Shown here: piece by piece, positions 52,657 to 61,343 of the stretch | Layout: each line of letters starts with the position of its first letter | Numbering within the stretch: the first letter of the stretch is position 1 | Assembly: GCA_934757865.1 (NCBI GenBank) | Contig: CAKVLS010000003.1 | Span: 1 to 64,000, forward strand | Reading direction: 5' to 3' | From: an uncultured Clostridia bacterium | GTDB taxonomy: Bacteria > Bacillota > Clostridia > Christensenellales > UBA1242 | DNA length: 64,000 nt | The notes under the pieces: model-generated | What the model was told of the DNA's origin: nothing | Database searches by the model: none | Seen by the model: only the letters and a program-made list of their open reading frames with translations | Position numbers and translations under genes: made by a program

Positions 52657-54357
52657 ATGGATCTAAAAAAGTTAGTTGCTGACGAGTGTAAATTCCCTGC
52701 GGAACTTAATTTTACCGCCGAAAATTTACAACTTACTCCTAACATGGATATGGGAGATTTTTGTTTGCCATGCTTCCCATTTGCTAAGATTTTGCACAAG
52801 CCACCAGTTGCTATCGCAGAAGATCTTGCTAAATGCGTGAATACAAAAGGCTTTGTCGAGAAGGTAGAAATTGTTAACGGATACCTTAACTTTTTTGTTA
52901 ACCGCAAAAAGTTGAGCTTTAATGTTCTTAACGAAATTTTGGCTGGCGGTGAAAATTTTGGCAAGAGCAATATCGGCGAAGGCAAAACTATTTGTCTTGA
53001 CTATTCTTCTGTCAATCTTGCTAAATATATGCATATAGGACACCTTAGCACAACTCTTATAGGCGAGTGCTTACGCAAAGTATATAAGTACCTTGGCTAT
53101 AAGACTGTAGCTATTAACTATGTCGGTGACTATGGCACACCTTTTGGCAAAATGATTGCTGCATATAAGCTTTGGGGTAGCGAACAAGATGTTCTTGATA
53201 GAGGCGTAGACGCTATACAAGACTTGTATGTTAAGTTTTGTGCTGAGGCTGAGAACGACCCTAGCCTAAACGAGCTTGCTCGTGAGTGGTTTAAGAAGAT
53301 AGAGACAAAAGACCCAGAAGCACTTGAAATATACAATATGTTTATCAAGCTAACAATAGAGGATATTGAGAAGATATATTCACTACTTAATATCACTTTT
53401 GATAGTTGGAGAGGCGAGAGTTATTATAATGATAAGATGCAACCTATCATTGACGAGTTGCAAGAAAAGGGTCTACTACAAGATAGCCAAGGTGCTAAGA
53501 TAGTAGACTTATCTAAGTATAACCTTGGTGTTTGCCTTATCCAAAAGAGCGATGGCTCAAGCTTGTATGCTACAAGAGATTTGGCGGCGGCTGATGATAG
53601 ATATATCAACTACAACTTTGACAAGAGCTTGTATGTAACTGATGTATCCCAAAAGCAACATTTTGCTCAATTCTTCAAAGTACTAGAACTTCTTGGCAGA
53701 CCTTATGCCAAAAACTTAGAGCATGTATATTATGGTAGATTTAGTTTGCCTAATGGTATGAAAATTTCTTCTAGAAAAGGTAAACAAGCCGTTCTAAAAG
53801 ATATATTCAAAGTAGCTATCGAAAAAGCTAATAAAGTAATAGAAGAGCGTATGGACAAGACAGAGGGCGAGGCAGTTGCCGAAGCTGTTGGTGTAGGCGC
53901 AGTAATATTTACTACTCTTAAACAAGAGAAGATAAAAGATGTTGTCTTTGACCTAGACGAAGCACTTAACTTTGACTTGGAGACAAGCCCATACATACAA
54001 TACACCACCGCAAGATGTAATAGCATTTTGGAGAGAAGTGGCGTAAAAGATTTACAAGATTTTATAAAAGTTGATTATGACTTTGGCGAGATAAATAACC
54101 CAGAGAGCACCGCTCTTATAAGACTACTTAATGACTTCCCACAAACAGTACTTAATACTGCCCGTGACAATGAACCATGTTATATCAGCAGACTACTAAT
54201 TGATATTTGCAAAGCCTTCAATAAATTTTATAACAACCACAGAATACTAAACGGCGACAAAATTTGTTACACAAGACTAGCGCTTACAAAAGCAACACAC
54301 ACAGTTTTGAGTAACGGACTAAAACTACTAGGCATAACCGTTCTAGAAAAAATGTAG
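52657..54357 (+). CDS. argS: Arginyl-tRNA synthetase
   Basis: 566 residues. Class I motif HIGH in YMHIGHLSTT (about 126-135), the KMSKS-like loop reads MKISSRKG, and a C-terminal anticodon-binding helical bundle is present; the N-terminal Add1-like domain covers about 1-100. It charges tRNA-Arg. AAGGAG precedes the ATG. The Ca2+ ATPase gene follows after 10 bases, so the two share a transcript. Confidence 0.98.
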   Translation: MDLKKLVADECKFPAELNFTAENLQLTPNMDMGDFCLPCFPFAKILHKPPVAIAEDLAKCVNTKGFVEKVEIVNGYLNFFVNRKKLSFNVLNEILAGGENFGKSNIGEGKTICLDYSSVNLAKYMHIGHLSTTLIGECLRKVYKYLGYKTVAINYVGDYGTPFGKMIAAYKLWGSEQDVLDRGVDAIQDLYVKFCAEAENDPSLNELAREWFKKIETKDPEALEIYNMFIKLTIEDIEKIYSLLNITFDSWRGESYYNDKMQPIIDELQEKGLLQDSQGAKIVDLSKYNLGVCLIQKSDGSSLYATRDLAAADDRYINYNFDKSLYVTDVSQKQHFAQFFKVLELLGRPYAKNLEHVYYGRFSLPNGMKISSRKGKQAVLKDIFKVAIEKANKVIEERMDKTEGEAVAEAVGVGAVIFTTLKQEKIKDVVFDLDEALNFDLETSPYIQYTTARCNSILERSGVKDLQDFIKVDYDFGEINNPESTALIRLLNDFPQTVLNTARDNEPCYISRLLIDICKAFNKFYNNHRILNGDKICYTRLALTKATHTVLSNGLKLLGITVLEKM

Positions 54358-54367
54358 GAGAAAGTAA

Positions 54368-57124
54368 ATGAATTATTTTACAAAAACTAAAGACGAAGTT
54401 TTGAATGAACTCGAAACTTCGGAGAACGGACTTAGTCATGAGCAGGCTGCGGAAAGACTAACTAAGTACGGCGAAAACAAGCTTGCAGATGCTAAGAAAA
54501 CTCCACTTATTGTTAAGTTTTTAAGCCAGTTCAAAGATGTCATGGTAATAGTACTGCTTGTTGCCGCTATGGTATCTCTTGTAGTATCTATTGTCAATGG
54601 CGAGTCTAGCGAACTTGTAGATGCGTGCATTATATTTGGTATAGTACTACTTAATGCTATACTTGGTACTATTCAGGAGTCAAAAGCCGAAAACGCACTC
54701 GAATCGCTTAAAAAGATGTCCCAACCTTTTGCCAAAGTTATTCGTGATGGCAAAATCCACAAAGTAAAAACAACAGAAATTGTTCCGGGTGATGTAATAG
54801 TACTAGAAGCCGGCGATGTAGTCCCTGCTGACCTATACTTGATTGAGTGTGCTAGTCTAAAATGTGAAGAGGCATCACTAACCGGCGAGAGCAAGCCAGC
54901 CGAAAAACAATGTGATATTGCCCTAAAAGAAAAAACACCACTAGGTGATAGAGTTAATATGTGTTTTAGTTCTAGCACAGTCGTTTATGGCAGAGGCGTA
55001 GGTGTTGTAGTAGCTACTGGTAGCGAGGCTGAGATGGGCAAAATCGCTAACATGCTTAACGAGACCAAAGAAGACCAAACCCCTCTAGAAAAGAGCCTTG
55101 CCAAACTTGGTAAAATTTTAACAATTATCGTATTGTCAATAGCAGCAGTGCTATTTGTAGTCAATGTATGTATTGATTCTTCTAAGATTATAGAAGCCTT
55201 TTTGACAGCTGTTGCGGTTGCGGTTGCGGCTATACCGGAGAGTTTGCCGGTCGTAGTAACAATTATTCTTTCACTTGGCGTAACCAAACTTGCTAAGAAA
55301 AATGTTATTATAAGAAAACTTCACGCAGTCGAAACTCTTGGCTGTTGCGAAGTAATTTGCTCGGACAAAACTGGCACAATTACCCAAAACAAAATGACCG
55401 TTAGAGAATTATACTTTAATGGCAACTTAGTAACTGCTGAGGATATGGAACTTACCACTCCAGAAGCTGTTAATTTAGTTAATTGTATGACACTTTGCAA
55501 TGACTCAAAAAAGCAAGGAGAAACATATATCGGCGACCCAACAGAGACAGCACTTGTTGACTTTGCTGAGACCAAAGCTATCGTAAAATCTAAACTAGAA
55601 AAAGATATGAAGAGAGTGGGAGAGCTTCCATTTGATTCTGACCGTAAACTTATGTCAACTGCCAACCTAACCGAAAAAGGTGTTGTGGTGTATACAAAAG
55701 GTGCAGTTGATGAGTTAATCAAGAGATGCGACAATATAATGATAAATGGTGAACTTAAAAAGTTAACTAAAAAATATATTGATGCTATCTTAGACGCAAG
55801 CAAAACTCTTGGAAGCAAAGCTCTAAGAGTACTAGGATATGCTATTAGCGAAGGTCCTAAGTACAAAGAGGGTGAAAAGCTTAATGACAAAAAACTAAAA
55901 GAAGAGGGTTTAACATTTATCGGTCTTACCGGTATGATAGACCCACCTAGAAAAGAAGTCTTTGCCGCTATCGAAAAATGTAAAAAAGCTGGTATGAAAG
56001 CAATAATGATTACTGGCGACCATAGAGATACAGCTTATGCTATTGCCAAAGAACTAAAAATGGTAAAGAGCCAAAAAGAAGTTATCGAAGGCTCATACCT
56101 AGACAAATTTACTGATGAAGAACTTGTAAAAGAAATCAATAAATATAGGGTATTTACTCGTGTTAGCCCTGAACACAAAGTAAGAATAGTCAAAGCCCTA
56201 AAAGCTAACGGAAAAGTCGTGGCTATGACAGGCGATGGCGTAAATGATGCTCCTAGTATCAAAAATGCCAATATCGGTATAGGTATGGGTATAACAGGTA
56301 CTGAGGTTACAAAAGAAGTTGCCGATATGGTTCTTACAGATGACAACTTTGCGACAATAGTAGTTGCTGTCGAAGAAGGTCGTAAGATATATAGCAATAT
56401 CAAAAAGACAATTCAATTCTTGCTAAGTAGTAACACGGCAGAAGTTCTTGCAATATTCTTTGCAACCTTCTTATTCCCGGGTGAAATATTCCTTATTCCT
56501 GTACAAATACTATTTGTTAACTTAATCACTGATACACTACCTGCTATTGCACTAGGCGTAGAGCCAGCAGAGAGTTCAGTCATGAACGAACCTCCTCGAA
56601 AGCAGAACGAAAGTATTATTGGTGGCAGAACAGGTATACATATTCTTTATGGCGGAATAATCCAAACAGCTATTGTACTAACAAGCTTTTTGGTAGCGCA
56701 TAAGATGTGGGGCGCTCATATAGCATCAACTATAGCATTTATAACTCTTAACCTTGTTCAAATTTTCCACATGTTCAACGCACAAACCGAATGCAGTATC
56801 TTCCGCAAAAATCCATTCCGTAACAAGATGGTTTGGGTAGCTGCTGGCGTAGGTGTAGCACTTTTACTTATTCTTACCCTTGTACCATTTATGGAACAAG
56901 CATTTGGAGTTTATGACCTAAATCTAATTCAATGGGTATACACCGTAGGTCTTGCACTTACAATCATACCATTTGTTGAGATAGAAAAATTAGTTCTTAA
57001 CATAATCTCAAAAAACAAAGCAAAAAAAGAAGCTAAACTTCTAGCTGAGGAAATAGTAGCCGAAGAACTAGAAACCGAAAATGCTGAGCAAGTTCAAGAA
57101 GAGACAAATAAACAAAACAAATAA
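54368..57124 (+). CDS. P-type Ca2+-transporting ATPase (P2A, SERCA/PMR1-like)
   Basis: 918 residues with the usual ten membrane segments. Actuator TGES (172-175), phosphorylation site Asp333 in DKTGT, hinge GDGVND (from 622). Ion-site motifs fit calcium pumps: PESLP (290-294, with Glu291; usual PEGLP) in segment 4 and NLITDTLPAIALG in segment 6. It should export Ca2+ from the cytoplasm. Acidic C-terminal tail. Coupled to argS by a 10-base gap that contains an AGGAGAAAG site. Confidence 0.94.
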   Translation: MNYFTKTKDEVLNELETSENGLSHEQAAERLTKYGENKLADAKKTPLIVKFLSQFKDVMVIVLLVAAMVSLVVSIVNGESSELVDACIIFGIVLLNAILGTIQESKAENALESLKKMSQPFAKVIRDGKIHKVKTTEIVPGDVIVLEAGDVVPADLYLIECASLKCEEASLTGESKPAEKQCDIALKEKTPLGDRVNMCFSSSTVVYGRGVGVVVATGSEAEMGKIANMLNETKEDQTPLEKSLAKLGKILTIIVLSIAAVLFVVNVCIDSSKIIEAFLTAVAVAVAAIPESLPVVVTIILSLGVTKLAKKNVIIRKLHAVETLGCCEVICSDKTGTITQNKMTVRELYFNGNLVTAEDMELTTPEAVNLVNCMTLCNDSKKQGETYIGDPTETALVDFAETKAIVKSKLEKDMKRVGELPFDSDRKLMSTANLTEKGVVVYTKGAVDELIKRCDNIMINGELKKLTKKYIDAILDASKTLGSKALRVLGYAISEGPKYKEGEKLNDKKLKEEGLTFIGLTGMIDPPRKEVFAAIEKCKKAGMKAIMITGDHRDTAYAIAKELKMVKSQKEVIEGSYLDKFTDEELVKEINKYRVFTRVSPEHKVRIVKALKANGKVVAMTGDGVNDAPSIKNANIGIGMGITGTEVTKEVADMVLTDDNFATIVVAVEEGRKIYSNIKKTIQFLLSSNTAEVLAIFFATFLFPGEIFLIPVQILFVNLITDTLPAIALGVEPAESSVMNEPPRKQNESIIGGRTGIHILYGGIIQTAIVLTSFLVAHKMWGAHIASTIAFITLNLVQIFHMFNAQTECSIFRKNPFRNKMVWVAAGVGVALLLILTLVPFMEQAFGVYDLNLIQWVYTVGLALTIIPFVEIEKLVLNIISKNKAKKEAKLLAEEIVAEELETENAEQVQEETNKQNK

Positions 57125-57131
57125 ATAAAAT

Positions 57132-57163
57132 AAGATAGTCATTTTGTGGCTATCTTTTTTTAT
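57132..57163 (+). terminator. Terminator of argS-Ca2+ ATPase
   Basis: AAGATAG (57132-57138) pairs with CTATCTT (57150-57156), with an inner CA/TG pair, then seven T. Confidence 0.85.
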
Positions 57164-57237
57164 CATAAATATATTTACAAATAAATCTAAGAATAATAAG
57201 TGTATTTTTTGCTCAATCTAAAATCAAGGAGAGTATT

Positions 57238-57681
57238 ATGGAAGAGCAAAATAACAACGAGGACGAAAAAAGAATAGACAACATAGGCAAAGCAACAGGA
57301 TTTTTTCTTTTTCGCAACCTTGTCAACAGTTACAATGAGATAAAAAATGACGAGACCAAAAGGTACGAGTGCAAGAAATACGGCAAGATATCTATCATAC
57401 TAAGTATTATAGGCATAGCGGTTGCATTAGGGGTTATACTCATATTTGGTGTTAGAGCTTTTGGAGGTATGCAGTTTGCGGGCTTTGGGTCAGTGATGTC
57501 TATTGTTATCACTGTTATTGCTGGCATTGTGCTGCCTGTTATTTTGGGTGTCTATGGCATGGTATTTTCTATCTTACAGATTAGACTTAATAGAAAATCA
57601 ATAGGCGTCATTGCTGTTATTTTGTCAACGATAACTATACTCAGTGGCATAGCTATGATAGTGCTTATGTTTATTCAATAA
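57238..57681 (+). CDS. Small membrane protein, paralogue of the 5806-6225 protein
   Basis: 147 residues. A charged N-terminus with SYNEIKNDETKRYECKKYGK, hydrophobic segments at about 50-75, 82-115 and 122-146, and RLNRKSIGVIAVI before the last. The arrangement matches the protein at 5806-6225 at the other side of the origin. AAGGAGAG precedes the ATG. Function unknown; it lies just upstream of an SPFH/zinc-ribbon module but has its own terminator. Confidence 0.72.
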   Translation: MEEQNNNEDEKRIDNIGKATGFFLFRNLVNSYNEIKNDETKRYECKKYGKISIILSIIGIAVALGVILIFGVRAFGGMQFAGFGSVMSIVITVIAGIVLPVILGVYGMVFSILQIRLNRKSIGVIAVILSTITILSGIAMIVLMFIQ

Positions 57682-57685
57682 TCTT

Positions 57686-57709
57686 AGCCCAGACTATGGG
57701 CTTTTTTTA
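57686..57709 (+). terminator. Terminator
   Basis: AGCCCA (57686-57691) pairs with TGGGCT (57697-57702), loop GACTA, T-run. Confidence 0.88.
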
Positions 57710-57831
57710 TTGATTTTTCTAGCGTTTTTGTAACAAAATTTGCCTAAATATAATACATTATTTTGATATTTAGTTGAAAATTAAACAGTATTATGTTAAT
57801 ATATATCTATCAATGGAGGTGCATTATCACA

Positions 57832-58230
57832 ATGACATATGTTTATATCGGTGTTCCTGCACTAATACTAATTGCTATTTTGGTTGTTAGTATCGCAGTC
57901 AAAAAGAACAAGAAAAAGGCAAAACTTAATCTTGCAGAGACCAAAGACGCAAGATACACTTACGACCTAAAGACTACTGATGGTGACGGTGACGCAAAAG
58001 TTTCTTTCACAAAGGGTGACTTTGTACTAAGCCCAGGCGTTACATACTATGTAGGAAAAGGCAAAGACCTAAAACCAGGTAAGTACATTATCCTAACTAG
58101 CGACAACACTACTGAAAAATTTAATATCAGAGTAGGCAACTATGTTAGAGAGTATTCACACAATCAAGAAATAGTTTTGGCTGACAATAGCGAGATTACA
58201 TCTGTAAGCCATACTGTTATTTTAAGATAA
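57832..58230 (+). CDS. Single-span membrane protein with small cytoplasmic or external beta domain
   Basis: 132 residues from ATG 57832, with GGAGGTG ten bases upstream. One N-terminal membrane segment (about 4-24), a basic stretch KKNKKKAK, then about 90 residues of beta-type sequence with a Gly/Asp-rich middle. Fifteen bases before the SPFH gene, so co-transcribed and probably part of the same membrane assembly. Family not recognised. Confidence 0.72.
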   Translation: MTYVYIGVPALILIAILVVSIAVKKNKKKAKLNLAETKDARYTYDLKTTDGDGDAKVSFTKGDFVLSPGVTYYVGKGKDLKPGKYIILTSDNTTEKFNIRVGNYVREYSHNQEIVLADNSEITSVSHTVILR

Positions 58231-58244
58231 GGAGAAAATAAAAA

Positions 58245-59285
58245 ATGGGACTAATTAAAAGTCAATTACTAAAATCAATTGAATGGCTAGACAACGCAAA
58301 AGATACTATGGTATACCGTTACCCAATGGACGGTAGAGAGATTATGATGGGTTCTAAGTTAACAGTTAGAGAGAGCCAAGTAGCTATCTTTGTTAACAAA
58401 GGCAAAATCGCAGATATCTTCGAGCCAGGTATCTACACACTATCTACTAGCAACTTGCCATATCTAACAAAATTACTTTCTCTACCTTTTGGTTTCAAAT
58501 CACCATTCTATTCAGAAGTATATTTTGTTAATACAAAACAATTCACTAACCAAAAGTGGGGCACAGCTAACCCAATCACTATGAGAGACAAAGAGTTTGG
58601 CGTTATCCGTATCAAAGCTTATGGTAAATATTCTTTCAAAGTAAATGACCCAAAAGTTTTCTTGCAAGAGCTATTTGGAACTAACTCAACATTTACTACA
58701 CAAGATATCAACGACTACCTAAGAAGTATGCTTATAGCTGGTGTTTCTGACACAATAGCCGAGAGCAAAGTCGCAGCTATTGACCTTGCTTGTAATTTAC
58801 TTGAGTTTAACAAGATGGCAACAACCCAAATCGCTGGTATGTTTGAGAATCTTGGTCTAAAATTAAGCAATGTTATTGTTGAAAATGTTTCTTTCCCAGA
58901 CGCAGTAACAGCAGCTATAGATACAAGATCATCTATGGGTGTTATTGATGACAAGATGGATACATTTGTAAAATACCAAGCAGCACACGCTATGAGAGAG
59001 AGTGCTAACAATCCAAACAACGGTATGGGTAATATTGGTGTTCAACTAGGTGCTGGCGCAGCTATTGGAGATATGATGAAAGAGAGCCTAAACTCAAAAG
59101 CAGCTCCAAAAGAAGATGCAAAAGGTAAGTTCTGTAACCAATGTGGTGCTAAACTATCTGCTAGCGCAAAATTCTGCCCAGAGTGCGGAGCAAAACAACA
59201 AGTGGCAAAAGATGTTTGCCCAAAATGTGGAGCAAAAAGATCTCCAAATGCTAAGTTCTGCGGAGAATGTGGTAACAAATTTTAA
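58245..59285 (+). CDS. SPFH-domain protein with two C-terminal zinc ribbons (YdjI-like)
   Basis: 346 residues. SPFH/virion-core domain about 25-235, a Gly/Asn-rich linker, then four CxxC pairs from about residue 298 (CNQC, CPEC, CPKC, CGEC) that form two zinc ribbons. B. subtilis YdjI has this layout and acts with PspA-like YdjF and membrane proteins YdjG/YdjH. No membrane segment here, so it should be recruited by the membrane partners encoded before and after it. AAGGAG precedes the ATG. Confidence 0.88.
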   Translation: MGLIKSQLLKSIEWLDNAKDTMVYRYPMDGREIMMGSKLTVRESQVAIFVNKGKIADIFEPGIYTLSTSNLPYLTKLLSLPFGFKSPFYSEVYFVNTKQFTNQKWGTANPITMRDKEFGVIRIKAYGKYSFKVNDPKVFLQELFGTNSTFTTQDINDYLRSMLIAGVSDTIAESKVAAIDLACNLLEFNKMATTQIAGMFENLGLKLSNVIVENVSFPDAVTAAIDTRSSMGVIDDKMDTFVKYQAAHAMRESANNPNNGMGNIGVQLGAGAAIGDMMKESLNSKAAPKEDAKGKFCNQCGAKLSASAKFCPECGAKQQVAKDVCPKCGAKRSPNAKFCGECGNKF

Positions 59286-59291
59286 TTAAAC

Positions 59292-59325
59292 AAAAGCTCC
59301 TAAAATATTTTTTAGGAGCTTTTTG
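59292..59325 (+). terminator. Terminator of the SPFH gene pair
   Basis: AAAAGCTCCTAAA (59292-59304) pairs with TTTAGGAGCTTTT (59311-59323), T-rich end. Confidence 0.9.
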
Positions 59326-59450
59326 TTTTGAGATATAGTTCATAAGAGTTTATATGTTGTGTAGTGCAATACTATTTAGCATAAAACAAAACCATTTATA
59401 ATAAGCATAACGGACTTGATTATCAATAAATAAAATATCTAGGAGCAAAT

Positions 59451-60482
59451 ATGAAAGTAAAGAGCAAATGCGAAGGTTGCGGAGGTAACCTAAAATTTAA
59501 TCCTGACAAACAAGGTTTATATTGTGAAAACTGCGGTTCAGTTACCCCAATAGAGTATAAGCCTTTTGTTAAAAAGAAATTTTTGACAGCGGACTCTAGC
59601 CCAAAGAAACAACAAAGCACTGCCGTAAATCTAAAATGTGAAAGTTGTGGTGCTAACCTAAACATTAACGATGTTATAGAGACAACTTGCCCATACTGTG
59701 GCAGTCACCAAATTAACTGTGTAGATGATGGACTAGAATACATACCCGATAGTATTATACCTTTTGGGGTGTCAAGAGCAAGAGCCGAGAACATTTTCAA
59801 ACTTTGGATCAAAAAAAGAAAATTTGCTCCAAACAATCTAAAAACAAATGCTATTTTGGGTGAGATGAAAGGTATGTATTTCCCTTGCTGGCTATATGAT
59901 TATAAGACAAGTTCTGTATATCAAGGCATAGGTGTTAATACTAGAAGAGATAACGATGGCAATACTTATGAAGTCCGCAAACCTGTTAGTGGCACTCGCA
60001 ACAATATGTACTTTAACCAGATAGAGCCTGCTAATGATATGTTAGATACATTTAACATTGAGCAGTTTAGAGATTATACTTCAATCCCTCAACATGAATA
60101 TAATAGTTCATTTGTATTGGGCTTTTTGACCGCTAACAACACTTGTCGTGTTGTTCCAGCTTTTGAAAGAGAGAAAAAGCAAAAAGCATATGAGATTGAG
60201 GACCAAATCAAAACAAGTTTGCCTTATGAAAGAATTGATAATTTCCGTTGCACAACAACTTTTAGCGATGTTATGTGGTCATATACACTTTTACCTCTAT
60301 GGGTATGTGACTATGAATATAAGAAAAAGAAGTTTCGTTTTTTAATCAACGGCAAAACTGGCAGTATAGTGGGTAAAGCTCCAAAATCTGGCTGGAAAAT
60401 ATTCTTTACAACTTTGGGAGTTTTACTTGGAGTTGGGGCAATAATATTTTTGATTATGTATTTAGGCGGTGGCAATATTTAG
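59451..60482 (+). CDS. Zinc-ribbon membrane protein (YdjG-like)
   Basis: 343 residues. Two N-terminal zinc ribbons, CEGC...CENC (about 5-27) and CESC...CPYC (about 63-82), a large soluble domain (about 95-310) and one C-terminal membrane segment (about 318-340). This is the plan of YdjG, the membrane partner of YdjI in B. subtilis. It follows the SPFH gene after a terminator, so it has a separate transcript although the products may meet. ATCTAGGAG precedes the ATG. Confidence 0.82.
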   Translation: MKVKSKCEGCGGNLKFNPDKQGLYCENCGSVTPIEYKPFVKKKFLTADSSPKKQQSTAVNLKCESCGANLNINDVIETTCPYCGSHQINCVDDGLEYIPDSIIPFGVSRARAENIFKLWIKKRKFAPNNLKTNAILGEMKGMYFPCWLYDYKTSSVYQGIGVNTRRDNDGNTYEVRKPVSGTRNNMYFNQIEPANDMLDTFNIEQFRDYTSIPQHEYNSSFVLGFLTANNTCRVVPAFEREKKQKAYEIEDQIKTSLPYERIDNFRCTTTFSDVMWSYTLLPLWVCDYEYKKKKFRFLINGKTGSIVGKAPKSGWKIFFTTLGVLLGVGAIIFLIMYLGGGNI

Positions 60483-60595
60483 TCAATAAAAGTTTGTAAA
60501 ATTATCAAATTAACATGTTATATGTTCATAGATTATATAGGTTGATAGATTATGTAAGTTGATAAATTATAAATTTTTCATAGATTAAACAATAA

Positions 60596-60630
60596 ATAAA
60601 AAACACTCATAAATTTGAGTGTTTTTTTGT
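60596..60630. terminator. Bidirectional terminator
   Basis: AAACACTCA (60601-60609) pairs with TGAGTGTTT (60616-60624), between converging genes. Confidence 0.9.
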
Positions 60631-60639
60631 TATGGATTG

Positions 60640-61191
60640 CTATTTTTTAATATATTCTTTTATAAAGTTTTCTACTTTTTGGGCATATTCTTCATTACTG
60701 CCATTGTTAGTAATATAGTAGTCAGCTATACCGATAGGACCTGCTTTTTCGATATTTTCTATCTCAGCATAGTCACGAGATTTTGACTCTTCGCTAGTCA
60801 TAGGGCGGATAGGGCGATTGTGAAGTCTTTCTCTTCTAAGTCCTGCATTAGTTACTATTGCTAGCACCTCAAAAACATCTCCAAAATGCTCTTTTAGAAG
60901 TTTATACTCAGACCAAGAGTACATACTCTCAACTACTACATTATCTGTTTTGTGTAGCGCTTCAATTTTTGGAAGATTAAGTTTTGCATAGATGGCTTTG
61001 TCGCCGCTAGCTCTAAACTTTTCTCTAACCATTCTTTCGTTAGTTTCGTTAACTGGGAGATTTAATCTCTTTAGCTCGTCAAAAGTTACTTCGCCGAAAT
61101 ACACCTTCTTAAAGCCATATTTTTGGAAAATGTCAGTCGCAACGGTTTTGCCGCTACCACACATACCAACTACTGCGATAATTTTGTTCAT
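60640..61191 (-). CDS. P-loop kinase-like protein (AAA family, nucleotide kinase fold)
   Basis: 183 residues. P-loop GMCGSGKT (9-16), then Glu-rich and Arg-containing helices; NRPIRPMTSEESKSRD near 125-140 looks like a lid. It resembles small nucleoside monophosphate or dephospho-CoA kinase-like proteins of unknown substrate. It runs opposite to its neighbours. AGAGGT precedes the ATG. Confidence 0.8.
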   Translation of the reverse strand: MNKIIAVVGMCGSGKTVATDIFQKYGFKKVYFGEVTFDELKRLNLPVNETNERMVREKFRASGDKAIYAKLNLPKIEALHKTDNVVVESMYSWSEYKLLKEHFGDVFEVLAIVTNAGLRRERLHNRPIRPMTSEESKSRDYAEIENIEKAGPIGIADYYITNNGSNEEYAQKVENFIKEYIKK

Positions 61192-61297
61192 ATTGTTACC
61201 TCTTTTGTTTTTATTATTATACTAGAATTTTGACCCTTTCGTAAACTATTATTACATAATAAAAACGCCTTTACTTATATTTTTTATCTCTATCTTT

Positions 61298-61327
61298 TTG
61301 ACAAAGTTCGCAGTTTTTTATTATACT
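61298..61327 (+). promoter_or_regulatory. Promoter of the DUF1538-PII operon
   Basis: TTGACA (61298-61303), 18-base spacer, TATACT (61322-61327). The start would fall only about 10 bases before the AGGAG site, so the leader is very short. Confidence 0.7.
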
Positions 61328-61343
61328 TTGTGTAGGAGAAAAT

